A stretch of DNA of 64,000 nt from Syntrophomonas sp. GTDB lineage: Bacteria > Bacillota > Syntrophomonadia > Syntrophomonadales > Syntrophomonadaceae. The position numbers and the translations under genes were made by a program. Below, in pieces: positions 26,247 to 35,307 of the stretch. The notes beneath the pieces were generated by a model. The model searched no databases and had not been told where the DNA came from. It worked only from the letters and a program-made list of their open reading frames with translations. The stretch covers positions 72,843 through 136,842 of the forward strand of contig JAENZN010000002.1 in NCBI GenBank assembly GCA_016841245.1, read 5' to 3'. Within the stretch, counting starts at the first letter, position 1. Each line of letters starts with the position of its first letter.

Positions 26247-27569
26247 GTGGGAAAAAATATTTTGAAGCTGATATCGCTGGCTTTAGCAGTTATGTTAACT
26301 CTTACAGGTTGTTCGGTTTCGGGTGGAGATGCCAAGGAATCTTCGAGTGGGAGCCAGGAAAAAACAGTCATAGAATACTGGCATATTAATTCGGAAAGTG
26401 TTGGCGGAGCTGCGGTGGAACAACTAATAGCTGACTTCAATGCTTCAAACGATCATATCGAAGTGGTGGGCAGGTACAATCCCGAGGAATATAAAGGGCT
26501 GATGCAGAATCTGCAGGCGGAGCAGGCTGCGGGGAACAGCCCTGCTATAGTACAGGTAGGCTGGACGTACTTAAATTATTTTTCCAACAATTTCGAATAT
26601 ACCTCACCCCAGGAAATTATCAATAAATATTCTCCTGAAGATAAGGATTTTCTCAATGAGAATTTTCTTCCCAATATTATGGAGCTTGCGGTCAATTCGA
26701 ATGGCGAACAGGTAGGTATTCCTTACTCATTGAGTACACCGGTACTTTTCTATAATGCGGATTTGCTGAAAGAGGCCGGACTTCCAGAAAAAGGGCCTGA
26801 AACCTGGGAAGAAGTCATACAGTTTGCCAGGCAAATCAAAGATAAAACGGGTAAATATGGATTCTACACCCGGGAAGGTCCCGACAGCTGGACCCAGCAG
26901 GCACTTATTGAAAGCAACGGGGGGAAAATGATAACGATAGAGAATGGGAATACCAGAGCCTCTTTTGCTTCCGAAGCAGGAATCGAAGCATTTCAGGTCT
27001 ATGCTGATATGGTTTTGAAAGATAAATCGGCAATCCATGCATCATGGGATGAAGGCTTTCAAGCTTTTTTAAACGGGCAGGTTGCTATGCTGCATACAAC
27101 TATTGCTTTCATGGCTAATATCGAAAAGACGGCACAGTTTGATGTGAGAGCGGTCAGTTCTCCCGTTTGGGAAGGAAAGGAAAGGGTTGTTCCAGCAGGA
27201 GGCTGTTTCCTGGCCATTACTGCTAAGGACGCCGATGCTCAAAAAGCTGCATGGGAGTTTGAAAAATACCTTTACAGTGTTGAGTCAATGGCGGCATGGA
27301 CAAAAGGAACGGGATATGTTCCTCCGAGAAAAGACGTAATTGAGGCCGAAAATGGTTTGAAAACTTATGTTAAAGAACATGACATGTTCAATGCCGCAGC
27401 TTCACAAATGGACGGAGTTGCTTCGTGGGCATCATTCCCCGGTGATTCCGGCCTGCAGGCGGAACAGATGCTTATTGATGTCAGAGACCAAATTTTGAGC
27501 GGTTCAGTAGGAGTCAGAGAAGGTCTCAGCCAGACGCAAAATAATATAAATGCACTTATGGAAAAGTAA
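26247..27569 (+). CDS. Ugp-like ABC transporter substrate-binding lipoprotein
   Basis: 440 residues, GTG start with AAAGGAGC 8 nt away. The signal peptide ends in LTGC (Cys 22). The mature part is a cluster D extracellular binding protein: VIEYWHINSESVGGAAVEQLIADFN, then GIPYSLSTPVLFYNADLLKEAG, as in UgpB and maltose-type proteins. A tight terminator 14 nt after the stop would make this product more abundant than the permeases. The following enzymes suggest that the cargo is a phosphate ester, perhaps a glycerophosphodiester. Confidence 0.9.
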   Translation: MGKNILKLISLALAVMLTLTGCSVSGGDAKESSSGSQEKTVIEYWHINSESVGGAAVEQLIADFNASNDHIEVVGRYNPEEYKGLMQNLQAEQAAGNSPAIVQVGWTYLNYFSNNFEYTSPQEIINKYSPEDKDFLNENFLPNIMELAVNSNGEQVGIPYSLSTPVLFYNADLLKEAGLPEKGPETWEEVIQFARQIKDKTGKYGFYTREGPDSWTQQALIESNGGKMITIENGNTRASFASEAGIEAFQVYADMVLKDKSAIHASWDEGFQAFLNGQVAMLHTTIAFMANIEKTAQFDVRAVSSPVWEGKERVVPAGGCFLAITAKDADAQKAAWEFEKYLYSVESMAAWTKGTGYVPPRKDVIEAENGLKTYVKEHDMFNAAASQMDGVASWASFPGDSGLQAEQMLIDVRDQILSGSVGVREGLSQTQNNINALMEK

Positions 27570-27582
27570 TAGTTCATTTTTA

Positions 27583-27610
27583 GTAAAAAAGGCAGTCATG
27601 CCTTTTTTAC
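27583..27610 (+). terminator. Intrinsic terminator after the binding-protein gene
   Basis: GTAAAAAAGGCA and TGCCTTTTTTAC are exact inverted repeats (12 nt) with a four-base loop. As it lies inside an operon it should give partial read-through, leaving a large surplus of binding protein. Confidence 0.88.
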
Positions 27611-27646
27611 AATCCTATATATTTATGTTTCAGCAAAGGAGTAGCT

Positions 27647-28468
27647 ATGGGGGAAATACGGTTTGCACATTTATCTGATACCCATGTGAGGGTTGACCAT
27701 TCTGAAAGCAGTTTAAATCTTGTTTTTAGGCAGCTGCGAAAACCAAATGACAATTTAAAAGATGTGTTAAATGAGCTCAAAGCTTTGAAACTGGATTTCA
27801 TAATAATATCTGGAGACCTGGTACACGAGGGGGATAAAGAGGACTATGAATGTTTAAAAAAAATCCTGGAGGAAAGCACAAAAGATATCCCCGTATTTTT
27901 AGCTTTGGGAAACCACGATAGAAAAGATGCATTCAGAGCAGTTTTTTCAAATGAAAATAGTGATAGTACATCATCAAGATTTTACTATTCAGCCGAAATA
28001 GAAGGATTAAGAATAATTGTTTTGGACAGTAGTGCACCGGACAGCGGAATGGGATCAGTAGACAATGTGCAGCTAGAGTGGCTGGAAAAGAAACTTGGGA
28101 AGCCCGGTGATAAGGGAAGTATTATAGTGATGCATCATCCTGTTGCCTGGCCTGACAATCTTCTGGCAGTAAAGCGATCCGACCGGCTGTTAAAAATTCT
28201 ACGTGCATCGGATGTTATAGGAATTTTCTGCGGACATACGCACGATAATCGCGTTGTACTTTCTCAAGGCATACTTCAGATTGTCTCGGAATCTCTTGCT
28301 TTTGGGTTTGATTATGATGAAAACACAGCCTCCATTTCCGACCGATGCAGTTATAACATTTGCACTGTAGATGAAAATGGCTTAAGTGTTCATTATAAAA
28401 ATTTCAGGGCAAAAACAAAAATCGTGGCTGATATGCCTAGAACAGTGCTGCAGGCTATTCTTGCATAA
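27647..28468 (+). CDS. Calcineurin-type metallophosphoesterase
   Basis: 273 residues with all metal motifs: FAHLSDTHVR (DxH), IISGDLVHEGD (GDxxH-like), ALGNHDRKD (GNHD), VMHHPVAW and FCGHTHDN (GHxH). This class III cyclic-nucleotide or glycerophosphodiesterase type (CpdA and GpdQ relatives) is cytoplasmic, since no signal peptide is seen. Placed between the binding protein and the RpiR regulator, it most likely hydrolyses the imported ester; substrate is not shown by sequence. Confidence 0.88.
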   Translation: MGEIRFAHLSDTHVRVDHSESSLNLVFRQLRKPNDNLKDVLNELKALKLDFIIISGDLVHEGDKEDYECLKKILEESTKDIPVFLALGNHDRKDAFRAVFSNENSDSTSSRFYYSAEIEGLRIIVLDSSAPDSGMGSVDNVQLEWLEKKLGKPGDKGSIIVMHHPVAWPDNLLAVKRSDRLLKILRASDVIGIFCGHTHDNRVVLSQGILQIVSESLAFGFDYDENTASISDRCSYNICTVDENGLSVHYKNFRAKTKIVADMPRTVLQAILA

Positions 28469-28518
28469 TACAGGTTAAATCATTAAAAACATGGTGTGGA
28501 AATCGGAAGGGGTAGATC

Positions 28519-29373
28519 ATGGAACAACAGGATTTTGATTGCAGGCTGGTGATTAAAAATCTATATCCATCATTACATAATGTGGAAAGGAAAATAGCTG
28601 ATTATATTCTATCTGATCCCAAAGAAGTTACTGGCATGACGATAGCACAGTTTGCTTCCGCGGTAAAGTCATCGGAGTCAAGTATTGTACGATTTTGTCA
28701 AATGCTGAGTTTTAAGGGCTTTTCCCAGCTGAAGATAAATATTGCCTGCAATCTTACTCCCGACATCAATTTAATATGTGAGGATGTCTGCAGAACGGAT
28801 TCCAATGAAACGATTATAGACAAGGTTTTTGCATCAGGAATTCGTGTCCTGGAGGATACCAGAAAGTTCATCAAAACCAGCGACTTCAATAAAGTTATTG
28901 ATGTCATGTACAGAGCCAATAAAATTGAATTCTACGGTGTTTACACTTCAGCGGTAATCGCGCAGGACGCGCATAACAGGCTGCGGAGAATAGGTTTTCC
29001 CGTTTATGCCATTACCGACCCCTATGAGGCAAGGATTTCAGCCAGCATGTTGGAAAAGGGAAATGTGGCTGTGGGAATTTCGCATACTGGCCGGACAAAA
29101 GATACCATCGATATTTTAAAAATGGCGAAAGCGTCCGGTGCGGATACTATTGCAATTACCAGTACGCTAAAAAGTCCGATTGTGGATGCGGCTGATGTAA
29201 GTCTGGTGATATGCTCGGATGAACAGCAGATTTTTCGGGAAGCGGTATCCTCACGGTTGGCACATATTGTCTTGCTGGATGCGATCTGTGTCTGTCTTGG
29301 AAGTCTAAAATATGATGAAACATCAAAAAGAATTAAAGAAAACACAAACATAATTAATGAGATGAGGTATTAA
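28519..29373 (+). CDS. MurR/RpiR-family transcriptional regulator
   Basis: 284 residues. Residues 1-80 form the RpiR HTH (VERKIADYILSDPKEVTGMTIAQFA, then SSESSIVRFCQMLSFKGFSQLK). A SIS sugar-phosphate-binding domain covers about 115-260 (KIEFYGVYTSAVIAQDAHNRL, AVGISHTGRTKDTIDI). Such regulators respond to phosphosugars or similar. Its stop codon abuts the HAD gene start, so it is part of the operon and probably controls it. Confidence 0.92.
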   Translation: MEQQDFDCRLVIKNLYPSLHNVERKIADYILSDPKEVTGMTIAQFASAVKSSESSIVRFCQMLSFKGFSQLKINIACNLTPDINLICEDVCRTDSNETIIDKVFASGIRVLEDTRKFIKTSDFNKVIDVMYRANKIEFYGVYTSAVIAQDAHNRLRRIGFPVYAITDPYEARISASMLEKGNVAVGISHTGRTKDTIDILKMAKASGADTIAITSTLKSPIVDAADVSLVICSDEQQIFREAVSSRLAHIVLLDAICVCLGSLKYDETSKRIKENTNIINEMRY

Positions 29374-30177
29374 ATGTCACGATTTTTTAAAAATATCCCA
29401 ACGTATTTATTTGATTTGGATGGAACGCTGATGATAGAGGACACCCCTGCGCCATATGTACCTGAACTGATAGATTACCTCAACCGGAATGAAAAGGAAT
29501 TTTTTATTGTTACCAATGGTGCCCTTTTGCCGGTTCAGATATCGGAAAAGTTCAGAAAAAGAAAAATAAAAGTAAAAGAAAGCAATATTATCACTACTGC
29601 AGAAATCATAAGCGACTTTCTTTATCAGCATTACAGGCACGATAAGGTTTTTGTTATCGGGGCGGGACTGCTAAAAGAATTTCTAAGCGCAAAACACTTT
29701 AGGCTGTCCGAGGTAAACCCTAAAGTTGTGGTAGTAAGCTATGACTCAGGTATTGATTTTACAGATGTGGAAAAAGGTATCCGCTTTATTGCTGAGGGGG
29801 CAGATTTTATTTCTGCCAATGATGATATATATATCCCAGGAAAACGATATGATTTTCCGCATACAGGGGTAATAAACGCTGCCATAGCCAGTGTTTCGGA
29901 AAAAACTCCTTATATCCTGGGCAAGCCAAGAAGGTATTTTTTTGAAGCCATCAAAAAAAGGACCGGGCAACAGGATAGGAATTTTTGTATTGTTGGGGAT
30001 AATCTTTTGACCGATATAGGTTTCGGAAAAAACTGCAATATAGCATCTATATTGGTACTGACTGGAGTTACTTCAAAAGAAGAAGCGGAAAGCAGTTCTA
30101 TAAAGCCCGATGAAGTGATTGATAATATCGGCGTGCTGCTTGAATTGGAAGCAGCCAGACAGCGTGATATTGTCTGA
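29374..30177 (+). CDS. HAD-IIA family phosphatase (NagD/AraL-like)
   Basis: 267 residues. Motif I is YLFDLDGTLM, motif II IVTNGA, motif III Lys in ILGKPRRYFFE and motif IV VGDNLLTDIGFG. The cap inserted after motif II is of the C2 (HAD-IIA) type, as in NagD, AraL and p-nitrophenylphosphatases. Together with the upstream phosphodiesterase it could free phosphate from the imported ester in two steps. It begins right after the RpiR stop. Confidence 0.9.
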   Translation: MSRFFKNIPTYLFDLDGTLMIEDTPAPYVPELIDYLNRNEKEFFIVTNGALLPVQISEKFRKRKIKVKESNIITTAEIISDFLYQHYRHDKVFVIGAGLLKEFLSAKHFRLSEVNPKVVVVSYDSGIDFTDVEKGIRFIAEGADFISANDDIYIPGKRYDFPHTGVINAAIASVSEKTPYILGKPRRYFFEAIKKRTGQQDRNFCIVGDNLLTDIGFGKNCNIASILVLTGVTSKEEAESSSIKPDEVIDNIGVLLELEAARQRDIV

Positions 30178-30214
30178 AAGCTATTATCAAATGCTGATCT
30201 GGAGGAAGATTAAA

Positions 30215-31117
30215 ATGAACCGGATAAGTTTAAAAAAGCAAAATGGAGACAATGGACGGGCATATCTGTACATACTGCCTTCGCTTTTGGTCTTTGCAAT
30301 ATTTATGTTCTGGCCTCTTTTCAGGACCATATATTTAAGTTTTTTTGATTGGAACATGATTAAGCCGGATAAGAAATTTGTGGGATTTGAGAATTACATA
30401 GAGCTGTTTCAAAACCCTTTGACCTATAAAATTCTGGGGAACACCGCTGCCTATATCCTGATTTTGCTGGTCATTAATTTTGTTGTTCCTTATATTCTGT
30501 CATTTATACTCTCCATGATGATTAAAAAGGGACAGAATTTTTATAAGGGTATTATATTCCTTCCCAGCGTTATTTCACTTGTGGTAGGTTCGATTCTATA
30601 TATGTGGATTTTAAATCCCATTTCAGGCCCCCTGGCCATAATTGCCCAAGTGTTTGGGGTAACACTGCCTGTATGGTCAAAAAGTGAAGGATTGGCCTTG
30701 GTGGTGTTGAGCCTTATCACATCCTGGAAAGTTTTCGGATATAATTTCATCGTGGTTCTTGCAGGAGTAACCGGCGTATCCCAGGAAGTTATCGAGGCTG
30801 CCAGGATAGACGATGTCCCTATGCACAAAGTTTTTTGGGATATTATTCTCCCTATGAGCTCTGCAACTGGTCTTTATGTATTTATCATTACTATCGTGCA
30901 GGGACTTCAATATGTATTTACGCCAATCAAGGTGGTAACTCAGGGAGGACCGAATTATGCCAGCTCAAATTTAATTTATCATTCCTACCATGAGGCATTT
31001 GTTCTCTACAGGACAGGAATGTCCTCGGCCTTTTCTATAATAACCCTGGTTCTGTTTATACTTTTGCTGATTATTGGATTCAAATTGGTAGAAAAAGGTG
31101 TATATTATGAAAACTGA
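30215..31117 (+). CDS. Ugp-like ABC permease, first subunit
   Basis: About 300 residues with six membrane segments. The opening YLYILPSLLVFAIFMFWPLFRTIYLSFFDWN is typical of UgpA/MalF-type permeases. The EAA loop is QEVIEAARIDDVPMHKVFWDIILP. ATG at 30215 is preceded by GGAGGAAG; the reading frame open upstream to 30119 overlaps the HAD gene and is not used. Confidence 0.92.
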   Translation: MNRISLKKQNGDNGRAYLYILPSLLVFAIFMFWPLFRTIYLSFFDWNMIKPDKKFVGFENYIELFQNPLTYKILGNTAAYILILLVINFVVPYILSFILSMMIKKGQNFYKGIIFLPSVISLVVGSILYMWILNPISGPLAIIAQVFGVTLPVWSKSEGLALVVLSLITSWKVFGYNFIVVLAGVTGVSQEVIEAARIDDVPMHKVFWDIILPMSSATGLYVFIITIVQGLQYVFTPIKVVTQGGPNYASSNLIYHSYHEAFVLYRTGMSSAFSIITLVLFILLLIIGFKLVEKGVYYEN

Positions 31118-31931
31118 ATTAAACAGTATGAAATGGCACATTCTCATTATAATTATTGTTTGTATTTTAATAATACCCGTGGTTTTTGCTGTATCTAATT
31201 CCTTCAAAACGCTGGCCGATGCGTTTAGCAATATGTTTAATATAATACCGGCAAATCCAACCCTGGAAAATTATATACATGTATTTGAAAAGCTTCCTTT
31301 TCTGCAGATTACCATAAATACATTTTTTATCGCAGCTATTGTGACCGGTTTTAAAATAATTACAAGTCTTCTGGCGGCGTATGCTTTTGTATATTTTCAT
31401 TTCAGAGGGAAGAACCTTCTGTATTTTGTACTTATCAGCACCATGTTTATTCCTTTTACAGTGATAATGATACCCAATTATTTAACGATATCCTGTATGG
31501 GCTTTAGGGATAATCTCTGGGGTGTAATTCTTCCGCAATTGAGTGATGCATTGGGCATCTTTCTGTTAAGGCAATCCATGCGCACAATTCCCCGCTCGCT
31601 AATTGAAGCTGCATACCTGGAAAATGTTAGTGATTTTAAGATTATAAAGGATATTATTATACCGCTGGTAAAGCCGGCTTTAATTTCTACAGGGATCATT
31701 TTCTTCATAAATTCCTGGAACGAATATGTATGGCCGGTTCTTGTTTTAAAATCAAAAGAAAATTATACGCTTTCCCTGGCTCTGCAGATGTTTATCAGTG
31801 CCGAAGGGGGTACGGAGTTTACGATTGCTATGGCAGTTTCTGTCATGACGATGCTTATACCGCTTGTCCTCTATATTATTTTTCAGAAACATATTATAAA
31901 CACCTTTACTATGTCGGGCATAAAAGGATGA
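31107..31931 (+). CDS. Ugp-like ABC permease, second subunit
   Basis: About 274 residues with six membrane segments of the UgpE/MalG type. It has FVAVSNSFKTLADAF-like opening features (VFAVSNSFKTLADAFSN) and an EAA loop SLIEAAYLENVSDFKIIKDIIIP. The start ATG at 31107 lies 11 nt before the end of the first permease, with AAGGTG at 7 nt. Both permeases form the channel for the ATPase encoded next. Confidence 0.92.
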   Translation: MKTELNSMKWHILIIIIVCILIIPVVFAVSNSFKTLADAFSNMFNIIPANPTLENYIHVFEKLPFLQITINTFFIAAIVTGFKIITSLLAAYAFVYFHFRGKNLLYFVLISTMFIPFTVIMIPNYLTISCMGFRDNLWGVILPQLSDALGIFLLRQSMRTIPRSLIEAAYLENVSDFKIIKDIIIPLVKPALISTGIIFFINSWNEYVWPVLVLKSKENYTLSLALQMFISAEGGTEFTIAMAVSVMTMLIPLVLYIIFQKHIINTFTMSGIKG

Positions 31932-31943
31932 GGAGGAAATAAG

Positions 31944-33092
31944 TTGAAAGATATTATTTTTGATCATGTCTTAAAAGCATATGGTAAAAATGTGGTAGTG
32001 AAAGGACTGAATTTAAATATTTGTGAAGGGGAGAGGCTGGTGCTTCTGGGACCGTCAGGCTGCGGAAAATCCACTACCCTGAGGATGATAGCGGGCCTGG
32101 AAAACATTACTGACGGCCAACTCTACATGGACGGCAGAATTGTAAATGATATTCCAAGTGGAAAGAGAAATGTATCCATGGTTTTTCAAAACTATGCTCT
32201 GTTTCCCCACATGACAGTAGAAGACAATATCTCTTATGGCCTGAAAGTACAGAAAGTAGACCCCAGGGAAATCGAGGAAAGAAGTAAAGCTGCTATCAGT
32301 ATGCTGGACTTGAATGGACTGGAAAAAAGAAAGCCAAAGGAGCTGTCAGGCGGACAAAGACAAAGGGTAGCCCTGGCCAGAGCGCTGGTAAAACGGTCGG
32401 ATTATTTTCTTCTTGATGAGCCTCTTTCCAATCTGGATGCCCAATTAAGAGTACACTCCCGAAAAGAACTGGTAAAAATACATGAGATGTATCACCAGAC
32501 TTTTGTCTATGTAACCCATGATCAGGTAGAGGCCATGACGGTGGGACATAGAATAGCTCTTATGTATGATGGTATTCTGCAGACAATTGATACGCCGTCG
32601 AATGTATATAACAGGCCCGCAAATGTATATGCTGCGAGATTTATTGGTGCTCCATCAACCAATATTCTGGAAGCAAATTTAAACGAAGGAAAGCTGATAA
32701 TGGCCGGACAGCATATTGTTCCTCCTGAGGTATGGATACAAAAGATGAAAGAGAACGGCGGGGACATGTTTTATTTTGGGATACGTCCGGAACATACGAA
32801 AATTACAACTGATTATATGGACAATGCCCTTAAAGGGATAGTTAGATATACGGAAGACTATGGCAATAAAGTTGGGGTATACTTTGATATCAATGGAAAG
32901 GAACTGATTTCTGTATGCGATAACAACGTGCCTGCAACAGGAGAAAAGGTATATTTCACACCTGATTATAGCAAAATCCATTTATTCGATTATAAAACGG
33001 AAAATTCAATAGGCTACCCGGAGGACTTATCCAAACATAATTATGGCGTTGTTTATGAGCTTCGAGGAAGATTGGCCGGTGACAGAAGCTGA
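31944..33092 (+). CDS. Ugp/Msm-like ABC ATPase
   Basis: 382 residues, TTG start after GAGGAGGAAA. Walker A GPSGCGKSTT, Q-loop VFQNYALFPHMTV, signature LSGGQRQRVALARAL, Walker B YFLLDEPLSNLDAQLR and VTHDQVEAM. The last 130 residues are a TOBE/MOP-like regulatory domain (FYFGIRPEHTKITTDY), as in UgpC, MalK and MsmX. It ends the operon; base composition of 27.6-33 kb is more AT-rich than the genes on either side, which hints at acquisition by transfer. Confidence 0.93.
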   Translation: MKDIIFDHVLKAYGKNVVVKGLNLNICEGERLVLLGPSGCGKSTTLRMIAGLENITDGQLYMDGRIVNDIPSGKRNVSMVFQNYALFPHMTVEDNISYGLKVQKVDPREIEERSKAAISMLDLNGLEKRKPKELSGGQRQRVALARALVKRSDYFLLDEPLSNLDAQLRVHSRKELVKIHEMYHQTFVYVTHDQVEAMTVGHRIALMYDGILQTIDTPSNVYNRPANVYAARFIGAPSTNILEANLNEGKLIMAGQHIVPPEVWIQKMKENGGDMFYFGIRPEHTKITTDYMDNALKGIVRYTEDYGNKVGVYFDINGKELISVCDNNVPATGEKVYFTPDYSKIHLFDYKTENSIGYPEDLSKHNYGVVYELRGRLAGDRS

Positions 33093-33186
33093 ATAAAAAG
33101 AACCCTGTCGACTAACCAAGAATCATTTAAACCTACCAATAGTTCTTATATATCTCGACCTATAAATCATAAATTTAAAGAAAAAG

Positions 33187-33215
33187 TTGACATTAGTTAA
33201 TCAAAATATTAAATT
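33187..33215 (+). promoter_or_regulatory. Candidate sigma-70-type promoter of the IMP dehydrogenase gene
   Basis: TTGACA (33187-33192), a 17-nt spacer and TAAATT (33210-33215). The -35 box is perfect; the -10 box matches 4 of 6. About 65 nt separate it from the ATG. Confidence 0.5.
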
Positions 33216-33278
33216 TAGAAGAATAATTTCAAGAAACCTAATTGAATTACCTAATTTAAATAGCGAGGAGATACTATA

Positions 33279-34787
33279 ATGGCTTTTTATTATGACGAAC
33301 CCTCTTATACATTTAGTGAATACTTACTGGTACCGGGATATTCTTCCAGCGAATGTATGCCATCGAATGTCAGCCTTAAAACTCCTTTGGTTAGATTCAA
33401 CCAAGGCGAGGAAGCGGCTATTTCAATGAATATTCCACTTGTTTCTGCAATAATGCAAGCCGTATCAGATGATAAGATGGCAATTGCTCTGGCGATTGAA
33501 GGCGGAGTTTCATTTATATTCTGTTCGCAGTCGGTAGAGGATCAAGCTGCTATGGTAAGCAAAGTTAAAAATTATAAGGCTGGCTTTGTTACCAGTGACT
33601 CAAATATTAAACCAGGCCAAACACTGGCTGATATTTTGAAAATTAAAGAAGAAACCGGGCATTCAACCGTTGCTGTTACTGATGACGGGACTTCAAGGGG
33701 AAAGCTTCTCGGGTTAGTAACCAGCCGTGATTACAGAATAAGTCGATTGCCTCTCAGCACCAAGGTAGATGAATTTATGACGCCTTTCCAATCTCTAATG
33801 TGTGCCCATGAAGGTATCACACTTAAAGAAGCAAACAATTATATATGGGATCATAAGCTGAATACACTTCCTGTTATTGATGAAAATCAAAATCTAGTTT
33901 CGCTGGTATTCAGGAAAGATTATGATACGCATAAGGAAAACCCGGATGAATTACTTGATTCATTAAAGAGATACGTCGTTGGAGCAGGCATTAATACTAA
34001 GGATTTTGAGGAAAGAGTACCTGCTTTGGTAGAGGCAGGTGCTGATATTTTATGTATAGACTCATCAGAGGGCTTTTCGGAATGGCAAAAATTGACCATT
34101 GATTTTATAAGAAATAGATATGGTGACAATGTCAAGGTAGGTGCGGGAAATGTAGTTGATAGAGAAGGTTTTATGTTCCTTGCCGATGCGGGAGCTGATT
34201 TCATTAAAGTTGGCATAGGCGGAGGTTCTATTTGTATTACTCGTGAAGAAAAGGGGATTGGCAGAGGTCAAGCTACAGCACTAATAGAAGTTTCTAAAGC
34301 GAGAGATGAATATTTTGAGAAGACCGGGGTGTATATACCCATTTGTTCAGACGGTGGTATCGTCTACGACAATCATATAACTCTTGCCCTGGCAATGGGG
34401 GCCGATTTTGTTATGCTGGGGAGATACTTTGCAAGATTTGATGAAAGTCCTACCAATAAGTTTAATATTAACGGTAATTATGTTAAGGAATACTGGGGCG
34501 AAGGGTCAAACCGGGCCAGAAATTGGCAGCGTTATGATCTTGGCGGTAAAGAAGATCTTTCCTTTGAAGAGGGTGTGGACTCTTTTGTTCCTTATGCAGG
34601 GAAACTCAGAAACAATGTTCAGATTACCCTAAGCAAAACAAAATCAACCATGTGCAACTGCGGCGCAATAACCATACCTGAATTGCACAAAAAGGCAAAG
34701 TTGACCCGTGTTTCATCAACCAGCATCGTAGAGGGTGGAGCACATGATGTAGTACTTAAAGATAATAACATTTTGCCAGTAAAATAG
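33279..34787 (+). CDS. guaB: IMP dehydrogenase, Tritrichomonas-like type
   Basis: 502 residues. It oxidises IMP to XMP with NAD+, the first step to GMP. The barrel is split by a CBS pair (about 95-220). The catalytic Cys is residue 319 in [19 protein letters not shown], and the flap has ARNWQRYD with the Arg-Tyr pair. From memory, the protein lines up end to end with the Tritrichomonas foetus enzyme (503 residues, catalytic Cys 319), including [17 protein letters not shown] and VEGGAHDV; standard bacterial GuaB proteins differ at these places. SD GAGGAG lies 8 nt before the ATG. Confidence 0.93.
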   Translation: MAFYYDEPSYTFSEYLLVPGYSSSECMPSNVSLKTPLVRFNQGEEAAISMNIPLVSAIMQAVSDDKMAIALAIEGGVSFIFCSQSVEDQAAMVSKVKNYKAGFVTSDSNIKPGQTLADILKIKEETGHSTVAVTDDGTSRGKLLGLVTSRDYRISRLPLSTKVDEFMTPFQSLMCAHEGITLKEANNYIWDHKLNTLPVIDENQNLVSLVFRKDYDTHKENPDELLDSLKRYVVGAGINTKDFEERVPALVEAGADILCIDSSEGFSEWQKLTIDFIRNRYGDNVKVGAGNVVDREGFMFLADAGADFIKVGIGGGSICITREEKGIGRGQATALIEVSKARDEYFEKTGVYIPICSDGGIVYDNHITLALAMGADFVMLGRYFARFDESPTNKFNINGNYVKEYWGEGSNRARNWQRYDLGGKEDLSFEEGVDSFVPYAGKLRNNVQITLSKTKSTMCNCGAITIPELHKKAKLTRVSSTSIVEGGAHDVVLKDNNILPVK

Positions 34788-34899
34788 GCCGTTAAAAATA
34801 TATAAGCTTATGGTTTGTATTTTTTTGCAAGTAAATTTTCTATAGTACTTGTACTTTTGGGTCCACAACTGGTCTCATTTAAAAATAAACTGTGTTATC

Positions 34900-34995
34900 A
34901 ACGAAAAGAGCAAACTTGCAAAAAAGGCAGGGACGCAAAGCGGCAGGGTCTAAGGTGATAGAACACTATAATAGCCTGATTGCCGTGGAGACTAT
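34900..34995 (+). ncRNA. c-di-GMP-I (GEMM) riboswitch
   Basis: The class I motifs occur in order: GCAAAC (34910-34915), a short hairpin, GGACGCAAAGC (34931-34941), the tetraloop-receptor strand GTCTAAGG (34948-34955) and ATAGCCTGATTGCCG (34971-34985). The P2 loop is A-rich rather than a GNRA tetraloop. It precedes the S41 protease gene by about 310 nt. I do not see a clear terminator or Shine-Dalgarno sequestering arm, so the expression platform is unknown. Confidence 0.85.
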
Positions 34996-35307
34996 TAAAA
35001 AATAAACCTGCCTTATATACGACGCCTTAGCCGATTATTGCTACAATTATGGCAAATTTTGGTGTAGAATGTTTAATTAGGAAAAGAAATTAAAGGTGGT
35101 ACAATAATAGAGAGAAGGAGAGAGTTAAAGAAGAATGGAGTCAGATTGAGTGTTTAAGACTGATTCGGCCATTGTCTTTTGTAAGGAATATATTTCATAG
35201 TATTGCGAATCTGAATACTTTGTCAAATGGAATACTTATGTACACATCTAGTTCCTTCTTGTATTTTATTGAAATATTTTTAAATATTGAGATAGGGAGG
35301 TTTTAAT
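34996..35307. other. Untranslated stretch between riboswitch and protease gene
   Basis: AT-rich, without a coding frame that I can support. It probably holds the expression platform of the riboswitch. GGGAGG at 35295-35300 is the ribosome site of the protease gene. AAAGGTGGTAC near 35093 resembles the end of a T-box but lacks the rest of that motif. Confidence 0.4.

Noticed and set aside
35090-35105. T-box-like AAGGTGGTAC
   Set aside because: Only the GGTGGTAC part matches; the CCGCG end, specifier stem and terminator are not there.
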